A stretch of DNA of 64,000 nt from Halichondria panicea (taxonomy: Eukaryota > Porifera > Demospongiae > Suberitida > Halichondriidae), in contig NC_087382.1 in assembly GCF_963675165.1 (NCBI RefSeq), positions 1,302,001-1,366,000 of the forward strand. Direction: 5' to 3'. Shown one piece after another: positions 31,401 to 37,385 of this stretch (its first letter is position 1; the number at the start of each line of letters is the position of its first letter). The translations under genes and the position numbers were made by a program. The notes under the pieces are model-generated. The model was given only the letters and a program-made list of their open reading frames with translations, did not search any database and was not told where the DNA came from.

Positions 31401-32060
31401 ATTAACAGCCACTGCTTTATTGTATGTGATCAACTAGCCTCGAGTCCAGGCTGATTAAAATACGGCCGGTCTCTATTGCATGTTTAATTAATTAATCATA
31501 GGTGTGGTCCATACACGCCCATGTACTATCTACTATGGCTTTATAGGTTAGCTAGCTAGCTGTGGCCCTCTATGGTGTTGTCGAGAAGGCTTGCACACTA
31601 GTCTGAAACCAGAAGAGGCTCTCATCTACCTCTATGATGGTTGGATGGTCGTGATGTTTTGAACTTGGTTTCTGTACAAATGAGAACTTCTTCTGGCTTC
31701 AGACTAGTGTGCAAGCTTTCTCGACAACACCATAGAGGGCCACAGAGCCTTCTCGACAACGCAATAGAGAGCATAAGCCACAGCTTCACAGGAGACAAGT
31801 ATTTGTTAAAATTAATACGGAAAGAAACTAGTAAATAAACTAGTTTACAGTATAATTTTACAAAGGTTTACTATAAAGTATACGAGTTACCCAGATTCCT
31901 GGGTAACTCAGTTTGCGCATGTGCACTATCACCCATGCAATAGAGACCAGGCCGTATTTTAATCGGCCTGGTCTCGAGGCTAGTGATCAACCTGATACTG
32001 ATTGTGTCTCCATATTGTACAGGAAGTGTGAGGGGTGTGGTCACTGGCTTGGACTCATGA
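85..32060 (+). CDS. Gene A, overall model: ankyrin-death-ankyrin-Roc-COR-(death domain)n-ZU5-death protein
   Basis: Proposed exons: 85-98, 288-579, 3784-3885, 4080-4328, 4517-4609, 6574-6678, 6742-6843, 6900-7004, 8289-10564, 11175-11246, 11591-11621, 11727-11816, 11871-11975, 12451-12548, 12759-13091, 15888-16065, 16486-16580, 16811-17140, 22222-22399, 22820-22914, 23145-23474, 26385-26438, 26535-26577, 26796-27137, 27865-28394, 28477-28614, 28739-28922, 29892-29933, 30529-30849, 32023-32060. Each junction has AG before and GT after, and all phases are compatible, giving about 2,320 codons. If the intron after 13091 is retained, translation stops at 13113-13115 and a shorter product of about 1,360 codons results. 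The architecture resembles DAPK-type Roco proteins without the kinase. The joined model is inference: the 3' part from 26385 may be a separate gene. Exon 288-579 is frameshifted. Confidence 0.5.
1441..1622 (+). pseudogene. Rearranged 18S rRNA gene fragments
   Basis: Bases 1498 to about 1622 match the universal 5' end of eukaryotic 18S rRNA (CCTGGTTGATCCTGCCAG, then GCCATGCATGTCTAAGTATAA and GTGAAACTGCGAATGGCTC), with a short deletion after GTCTCAA. Directly upstream, 1441-1497 matches an internal 18S segment from the 3' half (AAAGGAATTGACGGAAGG followed by GCACCACCAGGAGTG). The internal piece precedes the 5' end, so gene order is reversed and about 1 kb of rRNA sequence is missing. This is a non-functional chimera inside an intron of gene A. 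The rRNA match is from memory of conserved core sequence. Confidence 0.85.
1943..2043. repeat. Short direct duplication
   Basis: A segment running from AAGTTATGATTCAG to CAATCATAACAGAAGCCA occurs at 1943-1991 and again at 2003-2041, with a small insertion in the first copy. It lies in the first long intron of gene A. No coding potential is seen. Confidence 0.6.
2112..2553. mobile_element. MITE with long terminal inverted repeats, about 440 bp
   Basis: The left arm starts CAAGAGTGCATAAG at 2112 and the right arm ends CTTATGCACTCTTG at 2553. The arms continue inward with the complementary pair ACTGATACTTCTACACAAAC (from about 2147) and GTTTGTGTAGAAGTATCAGT (about 2511-2530). No transposase reading is present. 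No clear target duplication could be read. It is a non-autonomous inverted-repeat element in the first intron of gene A. Confidence 0.65.
2690..3587. mobile_element. hAT-like non-autonomous element with CAGGGTTTCATACAG ends
   Basis: The left end CAGGGTTTCATACAG (2690) is matched by CTGTATGAAACCCTG (ending 3587), each followed internally by a G or C run. The flanks 2632-2689 and 3588-3646 resemble one continuous stretch found in gene A introns at 16366-16450, so that copy serves as an approximate empty site. The flanks share only about five bases (ATATA), so the superfamily assignment to hAT from terminal sequence is tentative. A separate inverted-repeat element (2938-3280) is nested inside. 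Confidence 0.55.
2938..3280. mobile_element. Tc1/mariner-type MITE nested in the 2690-3587 element
   Basis: Terminal inverted repeats CCATAAGATCTCGATTTAA (left) and the complement of TTAAATCGAGGTCTTACGG (right) are each bordered by TA (2936-2937 and 3281-3282), the target duplication expected for Tc1/mariner. The arms extend further inward through GTCGCAT and GAGGGTCGC motifs. No transposase is present. A degenerate TAGCCTCGA-type piece (about 3075-3135) sits in its middle. Confidence 0.6.
3784..4609 (+). CDS. Gene A exons: ankyrin repeat, death domain, and linker
   Basis: Three exons (3784-3885, 4080-4328, 4517-4609). The first gives an ankyrin-like GRTAADWAVQCGHYALADYV. The second (83 codons) is a death-domain fold: LEQLSQLECDQWLQLGVHL, a W-x-x-L-G core, then TAATLQAAKIKNIDIQWKDI and VEALVSIGEYKLAESV, matching the six-helix pattern of the family with helix-5 tryptophan. 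The third ends with VKRLVKTVDFNPK, an ankyrin-like helix pair. All three have counterparts with identical lengths in gene B (42464, 42908, 43341). The domain call is by pattern, not search. Confidence 0.8.
4865..5162. mobile_element. Short element with CAGTGG/CCACTG ends
   Basis: The stretch begins CAGTGGCATGGGGCTGAC with a C-rich run and ends in CTACACCACTG. It is flanked on both sides by GAGCA (4860-4864 and 5163-5167). CAG-type ends are usual for hAT elements, but the shared flank is 5 bp rather than 8 bp, so class is uncertain. It carries no open reading frame of note. Confidence 0.4.
5163..5690. other. Intron of gene A without recognised genes
   Basis: Nothing coding is seen. There is a CA/TG-rich simple repeat (ACACATGCACACATGCAC) near 5470-5515. 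Confidence 0.5.
5692..6290 (-). pseudogene. Decayed Crypton/QRICH-like recombinase N-terminal fragment
   Basis: On the minus strand the reading at 5979-5692 contains LQLFFSTLKKENGESYEP followed by CSLTTMLACLDRFLREN. This is the pattern FF-x-x-x-(R/K)K-x-(D/N)G-x-x-YEP-x-SL-x-x-M...L-R-x-L seen in the SAM-like DNA-binding segment of Crypton-type tyrosine recombinases and their QRICH1/ZMYM relatives. The same frame upstream (6234-6052) reads LTDELYSFCEETRQ but is separated by stops at 6052-6054 and 6007-6009. The catalytic recombinase half is absent. It lies antisense in a gene A intron and is probably a dead insertion. Family assignment is from memory of the motif. Confidence 0.45.
6574..7004 (+). 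CDS. Gene A exons: three one-repeat ankyrin exons
   Basis: Exons 6574-6678, 6742-6843 and 6900-7004 each encode one ankyrin repeat of 34-35 residues, all phase 1 to phase 1. Signatures are GDTPFALSYKGGHLETIKYL, GDTPLSIECSRGNLEMVKAL and GDTPLSLAYKGGHWEVVKYL. Exons and introns follow the same order as the repeated block in gene B, which has three copies where gene A has one. Because the exons are symmetrical, whole repeats can be gained or lost without shifting the frame. The next exon begins at 8289. Confidence 0.85.
7212..7937. mobile_element. MULE-like non-autonomous element, TAGCCTCGA family (726 bp)
   Basis: The ends are TAGCCTCGATTCCAGGCC and its inverted copy, continuing through GGCGGCCTGG and ATACCTTGTATG. 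A perfect 9-bp duplication, GATCTCAGC, borders it (7203-7211 and 7938-7946). Nine-base duplications are typical of Mutator-like elements and possible for Merlin. The interior has no transposase. The element lies in the intron between the last ankyrin exon and the Roc exon. A relative in opposite orientation lies in the matching intron of gene B (47974-48730). Confidence 0.85.
8289..10564 (+). CDS. Gene A Roc-COR exon (Roco GTPase core)
   Basis: One 2,276-nt exon, preceded by TATAG and followed by a GT donor at 10565. It opens with a last ankyrin repeat (PNVTDNEGKKPLNMTNNSE). The Roc GTPase shows a P-loop GDGGVGKST (exon residues 85-93), a switch-II/Walker B DFAGQ (141-145) and a G4-type VGSHAD (207-212). 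About residues 300-460 resemble the COR dimerisation region (VPHLVEICDQLHKKGLLLF, then VTGTVFAP and MSHLELCFEI). The end (EVVQALETWRSETEGTYSCL) looks like the last helices of a death-type fold. No kinase is present, unlike DAPK1 or LRRK2. The exon has exactly the same length as 49275-51550 in gene B. A likely role is a GTP-dependent cytoplasmic scaffold. Confidence 0.9.
10639..11062. mobile_element. Element with GGGGCGAGCG ends carrying a charged ORF
   Basis: The left end GGGGCGAGCGTAGCGAGCC and the right end CGCTCGCCCC form short terminal inverted repeats. The right end is followed by CATGACACGTTGTGTCAC, also found beside a related element at 36738-37385. Inside, 10808-11020 on the plus strand reads a highly charged segment, RIRRDRERQARAQETAEEK. 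Repeats of this kind occur in many sponge mobile-element proteins; the class is unresolved. It lies in the intron after the Roc exon. Confidence 0.5.
11175..12548 (+). CDS. Gene A linker exons between COR and death domain
   Basis: Exons 11175-11246 (DLAGVAHDYIDPSTVFSISG), 11591-11621, 11727-11816, 11871-11975 and 12451-12548. They encode a polar, probably flexible linker (STIREHYDTVSVAKTPSS, then SLSSERLQYSAAPVQRLG) and a short helical piece (LSALRNYIVDTPITGQLEY). All introns are small with consensus sites. The same five exons occur in gene B (51659-53015). The last exon differs from the other copies by one extra codon (tyrosine). No known domain is recognised in the linker. Confidence 0.75.
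12017..12197. mobile_element. Small intronic MITE bordered by TA
   Basis: A stretch beginning TACCGTTATTTTCG and ending GTACGGTA, with TA on both sides. Related sequences occupy the same intron position in the other modules (about 16098-16275, 22432-22609, 52446-52620), so the insertion is older than the duplications. The inverted repeats are short and weak. Confidence 0.35.
12759..13115 (+). CDS. Gene A death-domain exon, copy 1
   Basis: The exon starts after ATATGCAG and reads DPGTTSLHELMVKHGVTNEQ, then VAMHFDNVELYLNPLKLTDN and INCLSIWRGHEEPSKATFRA with LIRILLDLRKEELATRICQYL. The W-x-x-x-x-x-(E)P-x-x-AT-x-x-x-L-I-x-I-L pattern is the helix 5-6 signature of death domains. There is either a phase-0 donor after 13091 (TTG then GTAAAT) or read-through to VNCYVST and a TAA at 13113-13115. 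Copies 2 and 3 have the same alternative, so splice choice here could switch between a short product and a multi-death-domain product. Confidence 0.85.
   Translation, partial: DPGTTSLHELMVKHGVTNEQLDREIEQDDLAPVAMHFDNVELYLNPLKLTDNEKADVKRDAFVSGNLVAVINCLSIWRGHEEPSKATFRALIRILLDLRKEELATRICQYLVNCYVST
13199..13340. mobile_element. Degenerate copy of the TATATAGCGG MITE
   Basis: Similar to 17262-17449. The right end (CCCGCTATATACGG) is preserved while the left end and part of the body have diverged. It lies between death-domain copy 1 and satellite array 1. Confidence 0.4.
13512..15861. repeat. Satellite array 1, 62-bp monomer
   Basis: About 38 head-to-tail copies of a 62-bp unit containing CATGCCAGGACTGGAGCAC and GTACAGCAGTCAATGATTG. 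Common variants change the junction (GTGCATGCC, GTACATGCC, GTCTTGCC) or drop 8 bp. The array begins after a conserved non-repeated flank (TAATGTTAACATGCACTAG) that precedes all three arrays. Long open readings on both strands come from the period having few stops and are not genes. Confidence 0.95.
15888..17164 (+). CDS. Gene A death-domain module, copy 2
   Basis: Exons 15888-16065, 16486-16580 and 16811-17140 (or to the TAA at 17162-17164). They repeat the linker and death domain of copy 1 (VTDEQLDQKIAQDDLTLVAM and EPSEATFRALIRILLDLRKE). The first exon is longer at its 5' end than in copy 1 and uses a new acceptor (CACACAG at 15887), reading ADGNGQVYTQRADKSADLKP before the shared part. This changes the entry phase from 1 to 0, which fits the phase-0 donor of the previous module. 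The three exons sum to 603 nt (201 codons), so the module can be added without a frameshift. Confidence 0.75.
17262..17449. mobile_element. MITE with TATATAGCGG inverted ends (188 bp)
   Basis: The left end TATATAGCGGATAATTTTCG is mirrored by the right end, which has CACGAAAATTACCCGCTATATA in inverse orientation. No coding sequence is present. It lies between death-domain copy 2 and array 2. An identical copy is at 23596-23783, carried along by the segmental duplication. Confidence 0.65.
17631..22195. repeat. Satellite array 2, 62-bp monomer with higher-order structure
   Basis: About 74 monomers of the same 62-bp repeat, the longest array in the window. Monomer variants recur in blocks: readings at 18094 and 18648 recur unchanged at 19144 and 19698, giving a higher-order repeat of 1,050 bp. 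Some units are 54 bp (GTGGTGT lost) and others are 60-61 bp at the TAGTCATGCC junction. Its last roughly 370 bp match the end of array 1. Confidence 0.95.
22222..23498 (+). CDS. Gene A death-domain module, copy 3
   Basis: Exons 22222-22399, 22820-22914 and 23145-23474 (or to the TAA at 23496-23498). Coding and intron sequence is the same as copy 2 at a constant offset of 6,334 bp, and the encoded residues are identical. The module is phase 0 at both ends and 201 codons long. Such identity, introns included, points to a very recent duplication or to an assembly artefact. If it is spliced, the protein gains a second identical death domain. Confidence 0.75.
23596..23783. mobile_element. Second copy of the TATATAGCGG MITE
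   Basis: Same as 17262-17449, displaced by 6,334 bp. It is part of the large duplication rather than a new insertion. Confidence 0.65.
23965..26320. repeat. Satellite array 3, 62-bp monomer
   Basis: About 38 monomers. The beginning copies the start of array 2 (variant GTACGCGCAGTCAATG at 17650 and 23984), while most of the rest is a homogeneous run with GTGCATGCC junctions. It ends in a decayed unit at 26320 that grades into unique intron sequence. Confidence 0.95.
26385..27137 (+). CDS. Gene A exons after the arrays: linker and divergent death domain
   Basis: Exons 26385-26438 (DLAGVAHHDIDPSVFSIR, the same module-opening exon as 11175 and 51659), 26535-26577 and 26796-27137. The last encodes VTLQELIKRYSLTDEQLDSE, FDNVELYSSAMELTSAEEVD and WKEHNPSQATYRALLDIVLE, a death domain clearly related to copies 1-3 but more diverged. 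The entry phase is 0, compatible with the donor after copy 3 at 23474. The exit is phase 1 into 27865. This is the oldest-looking member of the death-domain series. Confidence 0.8.
27703..27826. mobile_element. 124-bp hairpin MITE next to the ZU5 exon
   Basis: Inverted arms about 28 bp long (GGTCAGGTGGCATATACGG and the complementary right arm) surround a short spacer. The flanks ATTTAAGC (27695-27702) and ATTTGAGC (27827-27834) match in 7 of 8 bases, consistent with an 8-bp target duplication. It ends 38 bp before the next exon's acceptor. Confidence 0.6.
27865..28922 (+). CDS. ZU5 and UPA-like exons of gene A (or of a separate downstream gene)
   Basis: Exons 27865-28394, 28477-28614 and 28739-28922. 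The first (about 177 codons) has the look of a ZU5 domain: a beta-rich segment with FGIKITVLENSLPRGIDTCV, then KPVVLEIQHCASLSSDHQQR and FEILEGGHFPIGERYGSIQL. The following two exons (KEMDLDQIQFENAVEMELHS, VIPAIYYRFKLKEKNISESV) resemble the UPA region that follows ZU5 in UNC5, PIDD and ankyrins. With the death domain at 30529 this gives a ZU5-UPA-death order, known from UNC5 and PIDD. ZU5 is assigned by pattern only. Confidence 0.65.
29190..29480. repeat. Imperfect direct repeats in intron
   Basis: Phrases such as GAGAGTAGTAGGAGCCGCTC, TCGTTTCTTGG and GGGGGAGGAGCTG recur two to three times at spacings of about 75-130 bp. Nothing coding is seen. Confidence 0.5.
29522..29565. mobile_element. 44-bp micro-element of the TAGCCTCGA family
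   Basis: Two terminal repeats lie almost back to back: TAGCCTCGAGACCAGGCCGA followed by its inverse, ending GGATTCGAGGCTA. A perfect 9-bp duplication GAACAGGGT flanks it (29513-29521 and 29566-29574). This is the whole element: ends only, with no interior. Confidence 0.85.
29892..32060 (+). CDS. C-terminal exons: linker, final death domain, stop
   Basis: Exons 29892-29933, 30529-30849 and 32023-32060, phases 1/1/1. The middle exon (about 107 codons) encodes TEDDIRSICEKLKSASKDWF, NLGLDLGVKFTDLKDIEDEY, CLTEMVGKCLEVTDPEHPMT and WPYICECLRSPTVERNDVAE, a death-domain pattern with helix-1 W-x-x-L-G-x-x-L-G. The terminal exon adds SVRGVVTGLDS and TGA at 32058-32060. Its acceptor is only about 40 bp beyond a 548-bp transposon. 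No clean AATAAA was seen in the following few hundred bases. Confidence 0.7.
30978..31074. mobile_element. 97-bp member of the TAGCCTCGA family
   Basis: Left end TAGCCTCGATTCCAGGCCGA, right end the inverse of TAGCCTCGGTCCCAGGCCGA. Flanks GTACCCACGG (30968-30977) and GTAACCACGG (31075-31084) match in 9 of 10 bases. It lies in the last intron of gene A. Confidence 0.75.
31435..31982. mobile_element. 548-bp member of the TAGCCTCGA family
   Basis: Ends TAGCCTCGAGTCCAGGCTGA and its inverse, with a perfect 9-bp duplication GTGATCAAC (31426-31434 and 31983-31991). The interior contains another inverted repeat: a segment around 31561-31610 (TGGCCCTCTATGGTGTTGTC) is mirrored near 31690-31745. The element sits immediately upstream of the last exon of gene A. 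Confidence 0.85.
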
Positions 32061-33208
32061 ACTGATTACAAAGATGTTGAACTGTAGCACAATCAATAGA
32101 AACTTCAGTAATTGTACGACTCGTGTGCATGTTGCTAGTGGACTGTAAAATAGTTGTATAATTATTACATGTACTTGATACTGAGCGTCTTCAATTTATT
32201 CAAATGTCACAAATTTGTCAAAAAAATACAGATTGTAATCATGTTGCACTTAAGAGTGTTGAAACTGGTATACCTAAACCGATACAGACTTGCCTACATG
32301 CAAATTCTCTAGTCCTGATGCTCTCACACGAAGAGAGCTACAAAATTTGCTCGTGAGGACCCAGAATTATTGTTATAATTATTGTGTGCATGTGTTATTA
32401 TGAAATCATCATTATTTTTCAATCTCTGTAGAATCTAATCTGTTTAACTCTTACTGCGTTAAGGATCTTTACCCAAAACATTTGGCTAGTCTCGCAGGCC
32501 ATACTCGATCCACAAACTGATACTGGTCTAGTATTATAGAGAGTCATTTGTGAAGTATGGCCCATTATATATACCGTCATAGCAAGTAATTATAATTTAC
32601 GTATATTCGTGGTTTTCGGGACTGAAGGTATGACCACGAATATTTTACCCACGAATGAAGCGACCTTGCCTACCTTTACCTGCAGTGCAAGCAGCAACCA
32701 CGAAAACACGAAAATAGTACCCATGCACGAAATGTCTCGATATATTGCTGAACCACGAATATTTTGGTATATACAAAGTCTCGCGGGCCATACTCCACAA
32801 ACTGACTCTAGTAAGTATAATATTATACAGTTAGTGCTAACATTTGGCTTGTTAAATATTATTATAGAGAGAGACAATCTTTGACAGGAAATTTCTCATA
32901 CAAAAACAGTTCCAGAGGTTAAAGTGCATGAACAGCTATCCATTTAATATTGATACTTGTTGCACACCTGTACGTTGTTTGTGCCACTACATGAATATCA
33001 ACATGATCATGAGTGTATTTACTGCAGGTCTAATAGCCATATCCCCTTTTGACACTGAGCTGTCACCAAAACCTCATATCCGGTCGTACATTGACACATA
33101 TATAGCTACTAGTATTGCACTATAACTGTACCATAACTGGTGCATTGAATATCTGCAGATGGAGGAAATTATGGAAAGTTCAAACAACACTATTACTTTA
33201 ATACTTAC
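32061..33208. other. Region downstream of gene A, repeat remnants only
   Basis: No gene is supported. The phrase TCTCGCNGGCCATACTC occurs twice (about 32490 and 32782), and CACGAATATTTT-type motifs resembling intronic MITE termini are scattered over 32600-32770. Open readings here lack domains and overlap these repeats. Confidence 0.5.
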
Positions 33209-33538
33209 ATAGACACTTCTGCCTCCTGCACCCCCCGCACCACCACGGCCACGACCATGACCAAGGCCCCTGCCTCTACCACGCTGTGGAGCAGGAGCTG
33301 GAGGCACGTAGTCTTCATCACTACTTTCCGAAGTTTCGTCATCAGAATCTGTCTCCACTGGGAAAGAATTCAGTGTCAGTTAAAGTGAGATGGAGAGAGG
33401 AAGTACTTTAATACCTTGCACTGCAGGATCACTGGGAGGAGGGAATTCAGGCCTTGGGCTTGGAGAAGGAGTGACTGCTGTAAGAACAGGCGTCCGGGCT
33501 GGATGCTGAGGTGTACGTGTTTCGTCAGGAGTTGCCAT
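33209..33538 (-). CDS. Two exons of an uncharacterised protein: proline-rich, acidic, RG-rich
   Basis: On the minus strand, exon 1 (33538-33415) begins with ATG and encodes MATPDETRTPQHPARTPVL with SPSPRPEFPPPSDPAVQ. Exon 2 (33357-33209) reads TDSDDETSESSDEDYVPPAP and RGRGRGLGHGRGRGGAGGAG. Splice sites are good (CAAG/GTATTA, TTTCCCAG, TAT/GTAAGT) and phases fit (124 nt, then 149 nt ending in phase 0). I cannot find further exons downstream, so the gene looks truncated or has a distant continuation. Acidic and RG-rich N-termini occur in transposase-derived and nucleic-acid-binding proteins, but no family is recognised. Confidence 0.5.
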
Positions 33539-33865
33539 TCTGTATCACAGTTATACAAACTGGTAAGCAAAGCAACCACAAAAAAAGTCACTTACCATAT
33601 GTTTTAAGCTTTGTTGAGATGAAAACAGCATTGGGAACTGCTTTATATAGTGCTCGCGAATTTTCCCCATTCACATACAAACTTCAAAGGTTGTCAACGC
33701 AAATATCAGATCAGATCTTACCTTTTCCCATGTTCACATACGCGTATGCATAAACACTCATGTGCACATTTATACAGGTGGTCAACATAAATGACTACCC
33801 ATCTTCGAAGTACTCATATCTCGATCAAGATGGCTATACTACTTTCACTATTCCTATAGCTAGTA

Positions 33866-34135
33866 CAGACGAACTCCATGGACCTACATGCACTAACTAC
33901 TCCAACTATTCCTAGTATATAGACGAACTCCATGGACCTACACTAACTACTCCAACTATTCCTAGTATATAGACGAACTCCATGGACCTACACTAACTAC
34001 TCCAACTATTCCTAGTATATAGACGAACTCCATGGACCTACACTAACTACTCCAACTATTCCTAGTATATAGACGAACTCCATGGACCTACACTAACTAC
34101 TCCAACTATTCCTAGTATAGTCGAACTCCATGGAC
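33866..34135. repeat. 50-bp tandem repeat, about five copies
   Basis: The unit starts GACGAACTCCATGGACCTAC and recurs at 33869 (diverged), 33922, 33972, 34022 and 34072, followed by a partial copy. The copies are nearly identical. No coding role is evident. Confidence 0.9.
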
Positions 34136-34225
34136 GTTACTCTTTCACTAGCTTGCGTCACACCTTGTCACTTATAATACACTATTATATTTAAATACTA
34201 CTGTAATAAAAAAGAAAGGGAATCC

Positions 34226-35060
34226 GACTAGAAAAACATTTGCGATGTGAAAAAAATTGCTAGGATTGCCCCAAGGGAAACCTTTAAAAAGCGTGGAAAC
34301 AAGAAATTCGGCAAGTGCATAACTCCAATCCATTACAACGTCATGAACATGTACAGCTAGTGCTGATAACTTGTAAAATAGTATCACAATAGTGCAGTGA
34401 CAGATTAACGATCTTTCAACTATAGGATCATTAAATACAGGTTGTGGCAAATTGAACAGTCTTTGGCTATCACATCTAGTATATGAAATAATAGTTAATT
34501 GTAGGGTAAATAATTGTCTATACACTGACAGTATACACATGCACTGTCACAGTGTGTCCCTTTTAGCTCTTTGTTGAAAAGTATAGCCCATTATAATTAG
34601 CTATTAGCCCTGAGGCTATTGTTCTGTCATGAATATCAGTATCATACTTCATGCATCAATGACTGGTCTGGACTGTCTTTGCTCTTTCTATTGGGACTGT
34701 CTTTCCTCTAGATCTTTGTCTTTACTTGGCTCTTTACTTGGCACTGTCTTTGCTCAAAACTGTAAAGGGGGTATCACAAAACTAAAACACATACCTTGTA
34801 TCACAAAGTTTCAATATGATAATGTAATACTATGTAAACATTCCAATCATTCAACTTACCCTATACATGTATACATACTAGCAAACAAAATAACATAAAG
34901 TAAACAAAATAACATAATAGACCTAGGGAATTAGTACATGTGAATGACGTTGTAACGGATTGGAGTTATACACTCGCCGAATTTCTTGTTTCCACGCTTT
35001 TTAAAGGTTTCCCTTGGGGCAATCCTAGCAATTTTTCACATTGCAAATGTTTTTCTAGTC
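34226..35060. mobile_element. Foldback element with arms of about 120 bp (835 bp)
   Basis: The left arm from 34226 (GACTAGAAAAACATTTGCG...) to about 34350 is mirrored at 34942-35060 (ends GCAAATGTTTTTCTAGTC). The arms share GCTAGGATTGCCCCAAGG and AACCTTTAAAAAGCGTGG. The interior has CTTTGTC/CTTGGC direct repeats (about 34675-34755) and no transposase. No target duplication was recognised. Confidence 0.7.
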
Positions 35061-36207
35061 AGATAAAACAACACATGGCTGTAATTAATTAATCACTAGT
35101 TCATTCTTACCTTTTGTGCTAATGACTTGATTACTTCTGCTCTCCTTTAGAGCTCTAAATGCAAAGAACAGCACGGTGTGAAGAGACTTGACAAAACCCC
35201 ATAATTAGAAGATTAAGAATTAAGAATAGCTCTTTACAATTTAAAAACTCACCTAAACAGTAGCATCACAACAGCTTTAGAGTGGCTGGAAATTGACTTT
35301 CAACTTAATGCCCAACGTTTTGAAGTTTGTTTCTACATGCATAAAACAGCACAGTCATTTACCTTAATAATTTCACTCTTACTTTAATGACTTAAAACTT
35401 CTCTTCCTCTTGAGCTCTGAACGCACACTCAGTAGGCCCTGGCAATTGCTCTTTTTTCTGCCTATTATGCTTTTGAGGACTGCCCCAAATTCAGCCTATT
35501 ATGCTAACTACATGATAAGATGAGAGAACTGAACATCAAGTGACTATAATCACACATTTATAGGCTAGTTTCCAACAATGTTCCAATGTCTTGTGGACTC
35601 TCTAGGTAAAGGTCAATAACATTCTCTTGTAGAAACCTTGCACAAGGAGATATCATCTACTAATGAATGATATTTACTTAGTAACACATTCCTGCATGGA
35701 CATGTGCACTGAGTCCAGCCACATTGTCTCCATGCAGTTAGGGATGGTCCAAGATCTATAGCCAGGAGATCACTGACTTGTCCTGAGGCTGGTAACCAGA
35801 TAGGCAGGATCAGAGCCACAGGTGTGCTTACAATGACAATGCATATCTAGCTATTATGCTTACAGAAAGTATAATTTTGTAACAACAATGCAGTTTACCC
35901 TCCTTATTGTTATGCAGTAATGCATATGGTTTTTATATCCTCATCCAGAGCTTATCTGCATGAGATCCAGTACCTAGTGTTGGGCAAGGCTGATGAACTG
36001 CACCCCTCGGAGTGCCTGGAGACAGATCAATATTCAACATCCTGAGGGGCTGTCCTATCAAGGTTCTGAGGTCAATATACCTGTACCCAAAAAGTAAACT
36101 TGTATCCTAAGGGTGGTCTAGAAAGATCAAAGGTCATATACATGTTTTTACCTGCTTGGAAACCATAATGCAATTGAATCTGTGCATGCGCGACATGTGG
36201 TTGCTTA
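35061..36207. other. Intergenic stretch without recognised genes
   Basis: Low coding potential on both strands. A short phrase CCTATTATGC recurs near 35460-35500 and again at 39680-40090, typical of a dispersed repeat. Nothing else could be supported. Confidence 0.4.
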
Positions 36208-36516
36208 GACCACTCCAAATGAGACTGTAGTTTCCTGTCCAACTCGCGCTTCTTGCTTTAGCTACCTCATTGATAGTCATTATGGCCATTATATTTCTCT
36301 AATTATCCAATGAAATATTGAAATTACTTTTTTATTGTTCTTTGTTGCCTCCAAGCACATGGTTGGCTGAATTGTTGTGGCTACTTAATTAAATTCATTG
36401 ATGACGTTATCAATTTATAATGATATTCATAGTAATGAATGATAATACTGCTCACATATCCGCTTATAATTTACTGGAGTCTCTGACGGGAAACTACAGT
36501 CTCATTTGGAGTGGCC
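36208..36516. mobile_element. PIF/Harbinger-like MITE
   Basis: Inverted ends share CCACTCCAAATGAGACTGTA and continue through GTTTCC/GGAAAC. TTA lies directly outside each end, the 3-bp duplication usual for Harbinger elements. About 309 bp, non-coding. Confidence 0.55.
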
Positions 36517-36737
36517 TTATATTATGCTTAGCCACAAAATAGATTTTTTCTCAGTTGAAAACGAGTTTAAAGAAGATGGCTAAAAAATAAGTGTCTAAAA
36601 CACTGTAACATGCAGATTTATAATTTGTCAAGCTATATATTTAGAACTGGTGGATACTTCTAGACTACACTACATGACCTGTGGCTTATTAAGTGTTAAA
36701 TTTCAGTAATTTCGTGGTTTGTTATTGTATTGTTATT

Positions 36738-37385
36738 AGGACGAGCGAAGCGAGTCCCTTATAATATATGCTTAACGTTGACTGTCTGTCTGTCATGGAC
36801 CGGCACGATAGCCACAGGCAAGCCTATACAGCAGGTCAGAACAGCTCAGATGGGGACCCTCTGAGCCTGAGATTACACAGGCACGCCTGCAGGAGGTCAC
36901 AGCAACTATTTTACATCAAGGATAGGTAACATTAAATCAACAAATACTAATTGTTTACTTGTGTTCAGCATGATCTTGTGTCTTGTGATATATAAACCTG
37001 CTAGCTCAACAGGACAATTAACACAAGTTGCCAAAGATTGTTCACAGTATATACATGATACTTTTTAGTCTTGTAACTAAAGTTCAGACAAGATACAGAC
37101 AGGCTTGAGACCACAGTCAAGACACGTATACATAGAACTTGGCCACAGGCACACTTGCAGTAAAAACAAACCTTGCCGGCTTGGTCACAATAAACATTAA
37201 CAAAACAGACAAAACTTCGAAACTACTTTGCATTTCTTAATAATTTATCTTTATCAATTTTGACCAATCTATTTCCATAGCCGGCTGGCCATGCAGCTCA
37301 GTCTCAGCTGTGGTCTCAGAGTCACTATAGCTAAATGCGCTGCTGACTGATGACATTAACAAACTCAAACGCTTTTGCTCGCCCC
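36738..37385. mobile_element. Relative of the 10639-11062 element
   Basis: Left end AGGACGAGCGAAGCGAGTCC, right end TGCTCGCCCC followed by CATGACACCTTGTGTCAC. Both ends resemble those at 10639-11062, but the interior is different. No intact reading is present. Confidence 0.4.

Noticed and set aside
32590-32884. Overlapping plus and minus frames of about 90 codons
   Set aside because: They lie across MITE-like CACGAAT motifs, with no domains and no splice-site logic.
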